Assembly (NCBI RefSeq): GCF_000332175.1
Contig: NZ_KB235914.1
Location: 2,476,868-2,540,867 of the forward strand
Length of the DNA stretch: 64,000 nt
Reading direction: 5' to 3'
From: Pseudanabaena sp. PCC 6802
GTDB taxonomy: Bacteria > Cyanobacteriota > Cyanobacteriia > Pseudanabaenales > Pseudanabaenaceae
The notes beneath the pieces were generated by a model. That model did not search any database. It worked only from the letters and a program-made list of their open reading frames with translations, and was not told where the DNA came from. The position numbers and the translations under genes were made by a program. Shown here piece after piece: positions 8,659 to 15,925 of this stretch; position 1 is the stretch's first letter; each line of letters opens with the position of its first letter.

Positions 8659-9675
8659 ATGTCTATAATCACTGTTGAAAATCTCGGCAAAGTCTATCCT
8701 GTTGCGATCAAGGAAGCAGGAATAACTGGTACGCTGAGGCACTTCTGGCGACGTGCATACCGCTCTATTGTGGCGGTGCAAGATATTTCATTTCAGATCG
8801 ATGCTGGAGAAATTGTGGGTTTCCTTGGCCCCAATGGAGCTGGTAAAACTACTACCCTCAAAATGCTAACTGGCTTAATTCATCCCTCAACTGGTCGAGT
8901 TAGGGTAGCAGGTCATATTCCATTTCGGCGCGAATCCAGCTTTTTGCAAAAGATCACGCTGGTGATGGGACAAAAGCAGCAATTAATTTGGGATCTGCCT
9001 GCGATGGATTCGCTCAGAATTAACGCCGCTGTTTATGGCATCTCAGACAAAATTTTCCAGTCCAGGTTAGGGGAGCTATCTGAAATGTTAGCACTCAAGG
9101 ATAAGCTCGACCAACCCGTGCGCAAACTATCCTTGGGCGAGCGCATGAAAGCAGAGTTGCTAGCCGCACTATTGCACAGGCCGCAGGTATTGTTTATGGA
9201 CGAGCCAACTTTGGGATTAGACATCAACGCCCAGGCCAGCGTGCGCGAGTTCCTGCGCCATTACAACCAGGAGTATGGAGCGTCAATTATTCTAACCAGC
9301 CATTACATGGCAGATATTACGGCTTTGTGCGATCGCGTGCTGCTAATTTATGAAGGTAGGTTGATCTATGACGGTAGCCTGGACGGTCTGTTAGAAAAAT
9401 TCGCTCCCTACCGAGAAGTAAGGGTGGAACTGGCCCATCCCCTATCCGAAACAGAAACAGAACGCATCGAAAGTTTACAAGCCTATAGCGACTTTACAGC
9501 CATAGACGGTCAGTTCGTGCGTTTCTTAGTACAGCGCGATACCTTGACCAAAACCGTCTCTCGCATTCTTGCCGAGCAAGAAGTTATCGACCTGACCGTC
9601 AGCGATCCGCCCATTGAGGAGATTATTGGTAAAGTTTTCCGATCCGGCAATGTTAACTTGGATACTCAAGCCTAG
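8659..9675 (+). CDS. ABC-2-type transporter ATP-binding protein
   Basis: A 338-residue ATPase from the ATG at 8659 (MSIITVENLGKVYP). Walker A is GPNGAGKTT, the signature is LSLGERMKAEL, Walker B is VLFMDEPTLGLD and the H-loop is LTSHYMAD. An insertion before the Q-loop and a C-terminal extension of about 100 residues resemble the NatA/DrrA-like exporters that pair with ABC-2 permeases. Those permease genes normally follow directly. Here the next sequence is a transposase remnant and an opposite-strand nuclease gene, so no partner is visible. A start at 8581 is possible in frame, but it would be encoded by repeat DNA. Substrate unknown. Confidence 0.9.
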   Translation: MSIITVENLGKVYPVAIKEAGITGTLRHFWRRAYRSIVAVQDISFQIDAGEIVGFLGPNGAGKTTTLKMLTGLIHPSTGRVRVAGHIPFRRESSFLQKITLVMGQKQQLIWDLPAMDSLRINAAVYGISDKIFQSRLGELSEMLALKDKLDQPVRKLSLGERMKAELLAALLHRPQVLFMDEPTLGLDINAQASVREFLRHYNQEYGASIILTSHYMADITALCDRVLLIYEGRLIYDGSLDGLLEKFAPYREVRVELAHPLSETETERIESLQAYSDFTAIDGQFVRFLVQRDTLTKTVSRILAEQEVIDLTVSDPPIEEIIGKVFRSGNVNLDTQA

Positions 9676-9684
9676 ACTTAAAGT

Positions 9685-9790
9685 GTACATCTACTCAAAA
9701 CCACCAATGGCATCAAACGCCATTTAGCAGTTGATACCCTCGGTTTACCTGTGTTTAGCCACCGCACCAAAGCCAATGTATCTGACAATC
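9685..9790 (+). pseudogene. IS5/IS4-type transposase remnant
   Basis: A short frame beginning after a stop at 9679-9681 reads LLKTTNGIKRHLAVDTLG and then LPVFSHRTKANVSDN. This matches the conserved core of IS5-family transposases, where GxKRHLxVDTLGLP..xxxxANxxD surrounds the second catalytic Asp. No start, no flanking transposase and no terminal repeats are evident, so it is a fragment. It sits between the orphan ABC ATPase gene and the 3' end of the Fe-S nuclease gene, and may mark where downstream sequence was lost. Confidence 0.6.
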
Positions 9791-9792
9791 GA

Positions 9793-10584
9793 TTAATTCT
9801 CATAGATAGCAACTTCGGGATATGACGCGATCGCTTCCCCTTGCCAGTCCAGATCGTCCCCTCCGGCTCGCATACAGCGATAGACAAAATCGCATCGGTC
9901 GCATTCCTTGCTACCTAAAGGCAGTTGCTCAAAACTTCCCCTTAACTGCGCCTGCGAAATCTGCCCCAGCAAGGTATGTAAATCCCGATCGGTTTCCCGG
10001 TGTCGATCGCGATCGTATTTAATCGTTACGGCTGTAGCGGTATTGGCAAACCAGTAGGTCATCGCTAGTTCCTCAGGTCTGAAACTGGTAGTTCTCGCCA
10101 ATACGTACAGGTAGAGGCGCGTTTGCCAGCTAGCTTGCAGTTGTGCGAGCGCGAGCGGACGTTGGTGAGTTTTCCAGTCAACGATCTGGGCCAGGGGTGT
10201 TGCGGTAACGGAGCGATCGCGGCTCGAATCGCCCATAATTAACAAATCGTAGATGGCACTAAGAATGCAGTCGCGATCGTCGATACGCAGCTCGCAGGTA
10301 CGGCGATGCTCGCTCAGGCGATCGCCATCGATTAAGTTAGGCGGATTGGTTTCAAATGCTAACAGCCACTTTTCCAGATTGGCATCGCTGGCGGCCACTG
10401 CTTCCACATCCAACCCCAATTCTTTTTGCTGCATCAGCAGGTGAAACTTCGTCCCCAGGTCTAGTTTTGACTGCGTGTCTGCGGCAGTAGGGAGGCTTAA
10501 TTCGTCGAGAAAACGGTGCTGGAACTTGCGCTGGCAGGTTACCCACACGTTTAAGTGCCCCTGAGATATGGTATCGAGTTCCAT
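9793..10584 (-). CDS. PD-(D/E)XK nuclease with Cas4/AddB-like Fe-S cysteines
   Basis: A 263-residue protein of the RecB/Cas4-like nuclease superfamily. The N-terminus has SQGHLNVWVTCQRKF with Cys17. The core carries an Asp in SAIYDLLI, the D-x-K pair in IVDWKT, and the QASWQTRLYLY helix of motif IV. The C-terminus has ECDRCDFVYRC. One early Cys plus C-x2-C-x5-C is the arrangement that binds a 4Fe-4S cluster in Cas4, AddB and Dna2. It stands alone, with no CRISPR genes, helicase or other recombination gene beside it. Its role, perhaps in DNA repair, is inferred from the fold only. The gene ends within 3 bp of a transposase remnant. Confidence 0.85.
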   Translation of the reverse strand: MELDTISQGHLNVWVTCQRKFQHRFLDELSLPTAADTQSKLDLGTKFHLLMQQKELGLDVEAVAASDANLEKWLLAFETNPPNLIDGDRLSEHRRTCELRIDDRDCILSAIYDLLIMGDSSRDRSVTATPLAQIVDWKTHQRPLALAQLQASWQTRLYLYVLARTTSFRPEELAMTYWFANTATAVTIKYDRDRHRETDRDLHTLLGQISQAQLRGSFEQLPLGSKECDRCDFVYRCMRAGGDDLDWQGEAIASYPEVAIYEN

Positions 10585-11015
10585 AGAATCCTAATAATCC
10601 CAAATCCTGGTTTGCTAACCCCTTTTTACTTGAAGTCCGCGCAGGCGGACTTTGTTTGTGTAGCCGCGAATTCCAGTCGCCAGGCAATATTAGGGATAAT
10701 TAATGCGGATTTGTTATAAACTCTCGGTTTAAGGCAGTCATCCGCCATCCACTGTCCCTGCAATTATTGGTACATTTTTTCGTGGAAAGCACCTTTAATC
10801 TCTGAGGGTTAAATTCCCCGTTGCTTGCAGCGTGATATAATTTGCTCGGTTTTACAGCCCGCCGATTGAGAGTAAAAGTCAGGCTTTGTCGGGACCTCCA
10901 AAGTTCGGGAAGTGTTTTCAAGATTTATGTCTTGGATCAATTTGTACCCAGGGACTCTGGGGAATAGAAAATGCCTGTAGAGCCGTTCTGTCGGGGAATG
11001 TGTCATGGGATGCTT
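10585..11015. other. Gene-poor stretch, probably decayed mobile DNA
   Basis: No convincing gene. It contains the hairpin repeat at 10631-10683. Short frames on both strands lack recognisable motifs. It ends at a sequence that resembles the right end of an IS200/IS605 element, so the stretch may be a degenerate element body. Confidence 0.4.
10631..10683. repeat. Short hairpin repeat (AGTCCGC/GCGGACT)
   Basis: AGTCCGC (10634-10640) and GCGGACT (10645-10651) form a perfect 7-bp stem with a four-base loop. The following text, GTAGCCGCGAATTCCAGTCGCC, is of a kind I recall as a dispersed repeat in cyanobacterial genomes. No second copy is seen in this window. Confidence 0.45.
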
Positions 11016-11306
11016 CTAGATAAGTGGTGATGAGCCAGGAATACCCAATCGTGAGGTTGGGATGCCCCGTCCGCTTGCGGCGGGGAGGATGTCACTTAAT
11101 TGCCCTTGCTGCTGAGACTCCGTATATTGTTGTTTCCTGTTTTGGCAATAAATGTAGAAAGGATTTTTCTGATTTTCAGCTTCTATCCGATTGCTCAATT
11201 TTTCCAGTACAACGATTTGCTCGTCAAATGCAGCACAAATCTCGCGCATTCTGGCAACGGAACCCGCTCTTTTTTCAGGATCGGGAATTCTAGGCAGATT
11301 GTTCAT
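11016..11306 (-). CDS. Small hypothetical protein, C-terminus altered by mobile DNA
   Basis: A 96-residue frame whose first 70 residues look like a soluble, charged, possibly coiled protein (EQIVVLEKLSNRIEAENQ). The last 25 residues (from about LSDILPAA) are encoded by the IS200/IS605-like end and are probably not original. The start ATG overlaps the stop of the upstream gene by 4 bp (ATGA), indicating translational coupling. No family recognised. Confidence 0.5.
   Translation of the reverse strand: MNNLPRIPDPEKRAGSVARMREICAAFDEQIVVLEKLSNRIEAENQKNPFYIYCQNRKQQYTESQQQGQLSDILPAASGRGIPTSRLGIPGSSPLI
11022..11096 (+). mobile_element. IS200/IS605-like right-end sequence
   Basis: The text GATGAGCCAGGAATACCCAA, then a GAGGTTGGGATGCC segment, then a CCGTCCGC..GCGGCGGGG hairpin and GGATGTCAC matches, from memory, the subterminal palindrome that ends many cyanobacterial IS200/IS605 (tnpB-bearing) elements. 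No intact tnpA or tnpB accompanies it. The fragment is read through in antisense as the C-terminus of the 11016-11306 gene. Confidence 0.4.
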
Positions 11307-11647
11307 AGCAGATTCCAGTTTCTTTGTATTTCTCGGTTACTTGCTTCGCAAGCGTCAGCAATAGCCTGGATTTGTGCGATCGACTGTACAAGTACATCTA
11401 GCGTAGCAGAAGGAATTGTAGGTTGAGATTCAAAAACCTGCAGTAAAATCCTGTAAAGCCTTGTGTAATAGGATGTTGCTCGTTCTTTAATGTTTTGCAG
11501 TTCGTCCAGTTCGGGTACAGTTTCAGTAGTCTCCCCAAATTGCTCAAAAATTGTAAAAGCAGATTTTGTTGCGGTATTGACGATCTTCAGCAGTCTTAGC
11601 TGCAAAATGAACACAGTCTCTATAGTCTCTTCAGGTAAATCTGACAT
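11303..11647 (-). CDS. Small helical hypothetical protein
   Basis: A 114-residue protein predicted to be almost entirely helical (ETIETVFILQLRLLKIVNTA..., LQNIKERATSYYTRLYRILLQVF). It has no membrane segment or recognised motif. It precedes and overlaps the 96-residue gene by 4 bp, so the two are likely a two-gene unit. Function unknown. Confidence 0.55.
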   Translation of the reverse strand: MSDLPEETIETVFILQLRLLKIVNTATKSAFTIFEQFGETTETVPELDELQNIKERATSYYTRLYRILLQVFESQPTIPSATLDVLVQSIAQIQAIADACEASNREIQRNWNLL

Positions 11648-11751
11648 GTATAAATATTTGTTAAATACTCCTTAAGGAATAGGTAAAAAGGCTAGCTTTT
11701 TTTGGGAGTATAGCTTATACTAAGTCTTGTGTGAGGAGCTTAAATGAACAA

Positions 11752-11807
11752 GCAAAAAGAGATCGACGCGAAACACGGTCAGCTAGCGGTCTCTTTTTGT
11801 TTTTTTA
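11752..11807 (+). terminator. Rho-independent terminator-like hairpin of a possible small transcript
   Basis: CAAAAAGAGA (11752-11761) pairs with TCTCTTTTTG (11790-11799), followed by TTTTTTT. Upstream lie a -10-like TATACT and GGAG followed five bases later by an ATG (11744), so a short leader or small RNA of about 80-100 nt could end here. No protein-coding gene on the plus strand leads into it. Confidence 0.5.
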
Positions 11808-11875
11808 ATTTTTATAATTCAGAAGCACCCAACCCCCATCACCTAGCCCCTAACCCCTAAATCTAATCGTCGGAA

Positions 11876-11940
11876 GGGTTTAGCATTTGTGATGAATCAT
11901 TTTGTTTGATGCGAAGATTGGCAGACAAATGCTAAACCCC
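11876..11940. repeat. MITE-like repeat (GGGTTTAGCATTTGT family), copy 1
   Basis: 65 bp with perfect terminal inverted repeats GGGTTTAGCATTTGT (11876-11890) and ACAAATGCTAAACCC. The interior GATGAATCATTTTGTTTGATGC is similar to copy 3 at 23162-23226. No coding capacity. Confidence 0.75.
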
Positions 11941-11959
11941 ATCACCTAAATCCCTACCC

Positions 11960-13072
11960 CTAATAAACAGGTAAGGTAAAGCGAAAACAACTGCCCTGCT
12001 TTCCTGCGTCTTCTACCCAAATTTGACCGTAATGGGCGCGTATGATGCGCCTGCATAAAGATAGACCTATGCCGTAGCCATCCTCATTGCCGTCGCGTTC
12101 GATGCGGTATCGATCCTCGAAAATGCGATCGCGCAGCTCTGGTGGAATACCTGGGCCGGTGTCGGTGATACTAACTTCCGTTTTCTGAGATGTGCGATCC
12201 AGCACGGCAAATACGATCTTGCCCCCAACAGGTGTATATTTCACCGCATTGCCGAGTAGATTAGTCAGTACTTGTCGAATGCGTTCTTCATCAGCAAATA
12301 CTAGGGGTAGGCCGCTGGGGATATCAACAACCAGCTCTTGTTCCTTGACTTTGAGGCGATTGGTAAAATATAGATCGTTAACTACGCTATGGCAGAGTTT
12401 GTCGAGTTCGATTTTGCGTAAATCCAGATGAAATTCTTTGTTAGTACCGCGACCAGCCTCCAGCAAATCTGTAATCATGGCGTTAACAATCTTAGTTTGA
12501 TTGCGAGCGTGCTGTAATAACTGTTCCATCAACTTGGGGGTAATCTTTTCCCCACCAACCTCAATAGTTTCCAGGGCTAGAGATAGTGCAGTTAGAGGAT
12601 TGCGCAGATCGTGAGCCAGCATGGCAACGATCCGATCTTTAAAACGCAACTGCTCCTCAAGCTCTTCTTTGTCCCGCTTCAGTTGAAACAACCGATCTGC
12701 CAACTGAATCAACTCCGTAGAATAAGCTATGCTATCTGCGAGTCCGCTGTGTCCGCTAGCTACCCCAGAAGCGTTTATCCTGGCTTGCACGAGCCAATCA
12801 TCCCAAAAGGTTTTTAGTTTGGAGAGCAAGTTTTTGCCAGAGATGACTTGACGCGGTAAGGGGGTTATCCTCAATAGCGTTGGTGTCATGACCACCTTAA
12901 AGTGCTCGGCTAGATAAGGTCGATCCGACACGTCAACTATTTGGAGATTAACGCCAGATTCTGGATCGGCTTCAATAAATTCTTCCAGCTCCTCAACCAG
13001 ATCGCGCGCACTATGGCGCTCATCAACAAAGAGCAATAACTGTAAAGTGGACTCAGAAGATAGCGCTGGCAC
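11960..13072 (-). CDS. sasA: Circadian clock-associated sensor kinase SasA
   Basis: A 370-residue kinase. Residues 1-100 form a KaiB-like thioredoxin-fold domain (LQLLLFVDERHSARDLVEELEEF, VVMTPTLLRITPLPRQVISG). In SasA this domain docks on KaiC. Then comes a coiled linker, a HisKA domain with phospho-acceptor His154 (MLAHDLRNPLTAL), and an HATPase with NLLGNAVKYTP, DTGPGIPPE and GYGIGLSLCRR boxes. Length and architecture match SasA, which is stimulated by KaiC and phosphorylates the regulator RpaA to drive clock output. kaiABC and rpaA are not in this window. It diverges from recJ across a 102-bp gap. Confidence 0.95.
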   Translation of the reverse strand: MPALSSESTLQLLLFVDERHSARDLVEELEEFIEADPESGVNLQIVDVSDRPYLAEHFKVVMTPTLLRITPLPRQVISGKNLLSKLKTFWDDWLVQARINASGVASGHSGLADSIAYSTELIQLADRLFQLKRDKEELEEQLRFKDRIVAMLAHDLRNPLTALSLALETIEVGGEKITPKLMEQLLQHARNQTKIVNAMITDLLEAGRGTNKEFHLDLRKIELDKLCHSVVNDLYFTNRLKVKEQELVVDIPSGLPLVFADEERIRQVLTNLLGNAVKYTPVGGKIVFAVLDRTSQKTEVSITDTGPGIPPELRDRIFEDRYRIERDGNEDGYGIGLSLCRRIIRAHYGQIWVEDAGKQGSCFRFTLPVY

Positions 13073-13174
13073 GTTTGTTCATTACTACTAGTAAGATTAT
13101 GCGTAACTAACGCATACGCACGGTTGAGAGCAAAAATTAATTATTTATTAATAATATAGCGTCATATAGCATTA

Positions 13175-15586
13175 ATGGCTTTACCCAATCAAAGATGGCA
13201 GATTTCTCCCAGCAATCCGTTGGCGGCGGAAGCGATCGCTCGGGCAACTGGTCTATCGCCCCTGTTAGCTCAAGTTCTAATTAATCGGGGCATGGATACG
13301 CCGGAGCTAGCAAAGCAATTTCTCGATCCGGAAAGTGAATATTTAAGCGATCCCAAACGCGAGTTTGCCGATCTCGATCGCAGTCTCGATCTACTGGAGA
13401 CAGCAATCGAGCGATCCGAGCAAATTGCGATCTGCGGCGACTATGATGCCGACGGCATGACCAGTACTGCTTTGTTAATTCGAGCTTTCCGCCTGCTCGG
13501 AGCTAATGCCAAGTATGCCATCCCCAGTCGGATGCAGGAGGGATATGGCATTAATAAGCGTATTGTAGAGGAGCTACACCAGGAGGGTGTCACCCTGATT
13601 CTGACTGTAGATAACGGTATTGCTGCCTACGACGCGATCGCCTGTGCCAAGGAGTTAGGCATATCAGTAATCGTCACCGATCACCACGACATCCCACCGC
13701 AGTTACCACCCGCTGATGCCATTTTAAATCCCAAATTACTCGATCCAGATTCACAATTTGCCGCGATCGCGGGTGTTGGGGTTGCTTACGTGCTTGCACT
13801 CGAGCTAGCGGATCGATTCGGTCAGAGAGAGAAACTTGCCCAACCACTATTAGAGCTATTTACTTTGGGGACGATCGCGGATCTAGCTCAGCTTCGGGGG
13901 GTGAATCGGCGTTTGGTTAAGCAGGGATTGGGCTTACTGGCGCGATCGCAACTGACAGGCGTGCAGGCACTAATTCAGGTATCTGGGATTGCGGGAGAGA
14001 AACAAACTGGTCTGAAACCAGAAGCGATTGGTTTTGGCTTGGGACCGCGTATCAATGCCGTAGGTCGCATTGGCGATCCCGTTACGGTAATCGAACTGCT
14101 CACCACCGATGATATGGGTGTAGCTTTAGAGCGAGCGATGCAATGCGAGGCCATTAACAAACAACGTCAAGAGAAATGCACCGATATCGAGCAAGAGGCG
14201 ATCGCCCTGGTAGAGGGAAGCAATATCGATCTGACAAAAGAGCGGGTTCTGGTAGTTGTTAAGGATAATTGGCATCATGGCGTAATTGGCATTGTGGCCT
14301 CGCGGTTGGTGGAACGCTATGGCGTACCCGTCTTTATTGGTGCCTGTGAAGAGGATGGCAATATTCGCTTTTCCGTGCGCAGTATCCCGGAGTTCAACGT
14401 ATTTGAGTCTTTAGAATTTATCAAGGATATTCGTGGTAAGGGCGGAGGGCATCCCGCCGCTGGTGGGTTTACGCTGCCCCAAGAAAACTTAGAGCAACTG
14501 CGCGATCGCCTGCGCGAATTCGCGCATCAGTGTTTGCAGCCGGAGCATCTCAAACCTTTGACGATCGTGGATGTGGAAGTTGACTTGCAGGATATCTCAT
14601 TGGGGCTATTCGAGCAGATCGATGCGTTGCAACCCTGCGGTATCGGTAACTCCGAGCCGATATTTTACAGCCGTAACGTGCGCGTGCTCTCGCAGCAACG
14701 CCGTGGCAAGAATCGTGCTTGCTTAGCGATGGAGTTAGATCGCGGGGATGGCAGTAAAATTAAGGCGATCGCCTGGCGGTGGGGAGAATTTTGTCCGGTT
14801 CCCAGTCGCGTAGACCTGGCATACAAGCTACGCGCTAACCGCTGGCTGGATACCACTTCTGTAGAATTAGAATTGGTGGGAATCCGCCTGCCAGAGGCAG
14901 ACAGAGATGACAGCGAGCGGGCTAAGGATTCCAGTTCTCATGCAAAAAATATAGCTATAGACAAGACTGTGAGTAGAGGAGAGATGGGAACTGTGACTCC
15001 AAGCAGGGGTGGGAACTGTACCCCCCATCCTGAGCCTAGCCGTATAAAAGAAATTAGTTGGGAGCCAAGCCTCGTGTATAAGTTAGCTCCCAGCATTGCC
15101 CATTCACCGCAATGGCATAATTACGATTCGCATGTTATGGAACTACCTCAGCCAGTACTGTTATATGGCTACGATCGCCCAGAGCAACTGCTCGATAAGG
15201 GCGGGCAAGGGGATCTCGATCGCGATCGTCCTCGCCGCACCTATGCCTCCATTGTGCTTTGGAGTTTACCTCCTTCAATCACTCATTTGCAGTGGCTGAT
15301 CGCCCTAGCGAAACCAAAATCTATCTATGTAGGCAAGCAAATACCAGTTATACCTACGGCTAGTCACCTCCGCACGCAGATATCTGCGTGCGTGGGAGTC
15401 AGTTCGATTAATTTACTAGATTTGTCTCAACAATGGTGGGTAGCACCATGCACGATCGTAGCGGGATTTCGAGATCTAGGCTATTCTTGCCCCAACTTTG
15501 CCCCAACCCACCCTTTAGAAGTGGAGTTAAATAACCTGGAGCAGTGGTATCGATATCCCATTGCGAAGCTATCTCAACTTTTCTAG
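13175..15586 (+). CDS. recJ: Single-stranded-DNA-specific exonuclease RecJ
   Basis: An 803-residue RecJ. DHH-family motifs are visible: DYDADGMTS (Asp89, Asp91, Asp93), the TDHHD box (residues 168-172), and GGGHPAAGG in the DHHA1 domain (423-431), followed by the OB-fold region. RecJ degrades single-stranded DNA 5' to 3' in recombination and mismatch repair. The protein is longer than the roughly 580 residues of E. coli RecJ: cyanobacterial forms carry a C-terminal extension. Within that extension, residues about 592-624 are encoded by a MITE-like repeat (14950-15045) that stays in frame. Start ATG at 13175, divergent from sasA. Confidence 0.95.
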   Translation: MALPNQRWQISPSNPLAAEAIARATGLSPLLAQVLINRGMDTPELAKQFLDPESEYLSDPKREFADLDRSLDLLETAIERSEQIAICGDYDADGMTSTALLIRAFRLLGANAKYAIPSRMQEGYGINKRIVEELHQEGVTLILTVDNGIAAYDAIACAKELGISVIVTDHHDIPPQLPPADAILNPKLLDPDSQFAAIAGVGVAYVLALELADRFGQREKLAQPLLELFTLGTIADLAQLRGVNRRLVKQGLGLLARSQLTGVQALIQVSGIAGEKQTGLKPEAIGFGLGPRINAVGRIGDPVTVIELLTTDDMGVALERAMQCEAINKQRQEKCTDIEQEAIALVEGSNIDLTKERVLVVVKDNWHHGVIGIVASRLVERYGVPVFIGACEEDGNIRFSVRSIPEFNVFESLEFIKDIRGKGGGHPAAGGFTLPQENLEQLRDRLREFAHQCLQPEHLKPLTIVDVEVDLQDISLGLFEQIDALQPCGIGNSEPIFYSRNVRVLSQQRRGKNRACLAMELDRGDGSKIKAIAWRWGEFCPVPSRVDLAYKLRANRWLDTTSVELELVGIRLPEADRDDSERAKDSSSHAKNIAIDKTVSRGEMGTVTPSRGGNCTPHPEPSRIKEISWEPSLVYKLAPSIAHSPQWHNYDSHVMELPQPVLLYGYDRPEQLLDKGGQGDLDRDRPRRTYASIVLWSLPPSITHLQWLIALAKPKSIYVGKQIPVIPTASHLRTQISACVGVSSINLLDLSQQWWVAPCTIVAGFRDLGYSCPNFAPTHPLEVELNNLEQWYRYPIAKLSQLF
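14950..15045. repeat. MITE-like repeat inside recJ (TATAGCTATAGACA family), copy 2
   Basis: TATAGCTATAGACAAGACTG at the left closely matches TATAGCCATAGACAGATCTG at 25567. The right part, ATCCTGAGCCTAGCCGTATA, matches GTCCTAAGCCTGTTGACTAT there. The GC-rich core keeps a degraded CAGGGGTGGGAA..CCCCCC stem. The element has no stop in the recJ frame and adds about 32 residues. Confidence 0.65.
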
Positions 15587-15925
15587 AGCTTGCAAAGCTG
15601 CGATCGCTTCGCTGAATCGCTCGACAAGACTTTGTTTCTCGCCAACAGAGGCTACATGCTGCTACCTAAAATTGTAAATAAAACTAACAAAAAGAACTAT
15701 TTTGAATTGTTTTTCGTCTAGTTGTTTTTCGTCTACATGTATATAGCGTTTTTCAATTGAGAACAGGTTTTATTGACGGGGTGAAGGGGTTCCACCCCTT
15801 CTTGGGGGCGTTGCCCCCAAACCCCCTACTCTTTCCGATCTGCAAACCGCTATAGCACTATTCAATGCGTAAGTCCTATATAGATAAAACGTTGTCAACA
15901 AGCGATTCGGAGCAATTAATCAGCA
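15587..15925. other. Intergenic region between recJ and sugar ABC operon
   Basis: Holds a TTGTTTTTCGTCTA direct repeat near 15709-15735, a MITE-like element at 15742-15854 and a short upstream leader. No gene. The promoter of the ABC operon should lie between 15855 and 15925. Confidence 0.5.
15742..15854. repeat. MITE-like repeat (TATAGCGTTTTTCA family), copy 1
   Basis: 113 bp with ends TATAGCGTTTTTCA and CCGCTATA, containing a GGGTGAAGGGG..CCCCTTC stem and a GGGGGCGTTGCCCCC palindrome. Related copies lie at 26909-27065 (inverted), 51727-51756 and 54320-54433. The TA ends suggest a Tc1/IS630-like, TA-targeting origin. Confidence 0.75.

Larger units (their letters stand above)
11648..11959. 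other. Intergenic region with hairpin terminator and a MITE-like repeat
   Basis: Contains AGTATAGCTTATACT (11707-11721), a possible small transcript ending at a strong hairpin (11752-11807), runs of CCCCTAACCCC-like sequence, and a palindromic repeat at 11876-11940. No convincing gene. Confidence 0.5.

Noticed and set aside
10352-10687. Minus-strand frame overlapping the nuclease start
   Set aside because: It runs through the hairpin repeat and overlaps the nuclease gene in another frame.
11700-11735. Yfr1 RNA gene on the minus strand (CTCCTCACAC core)
   Set aside because: The core-like string is present, but the flanking 3' hairpin lacks a T-run and the first base of the canonical motif (A) is not there. 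The plus-strand unit with a true terminator fits better.
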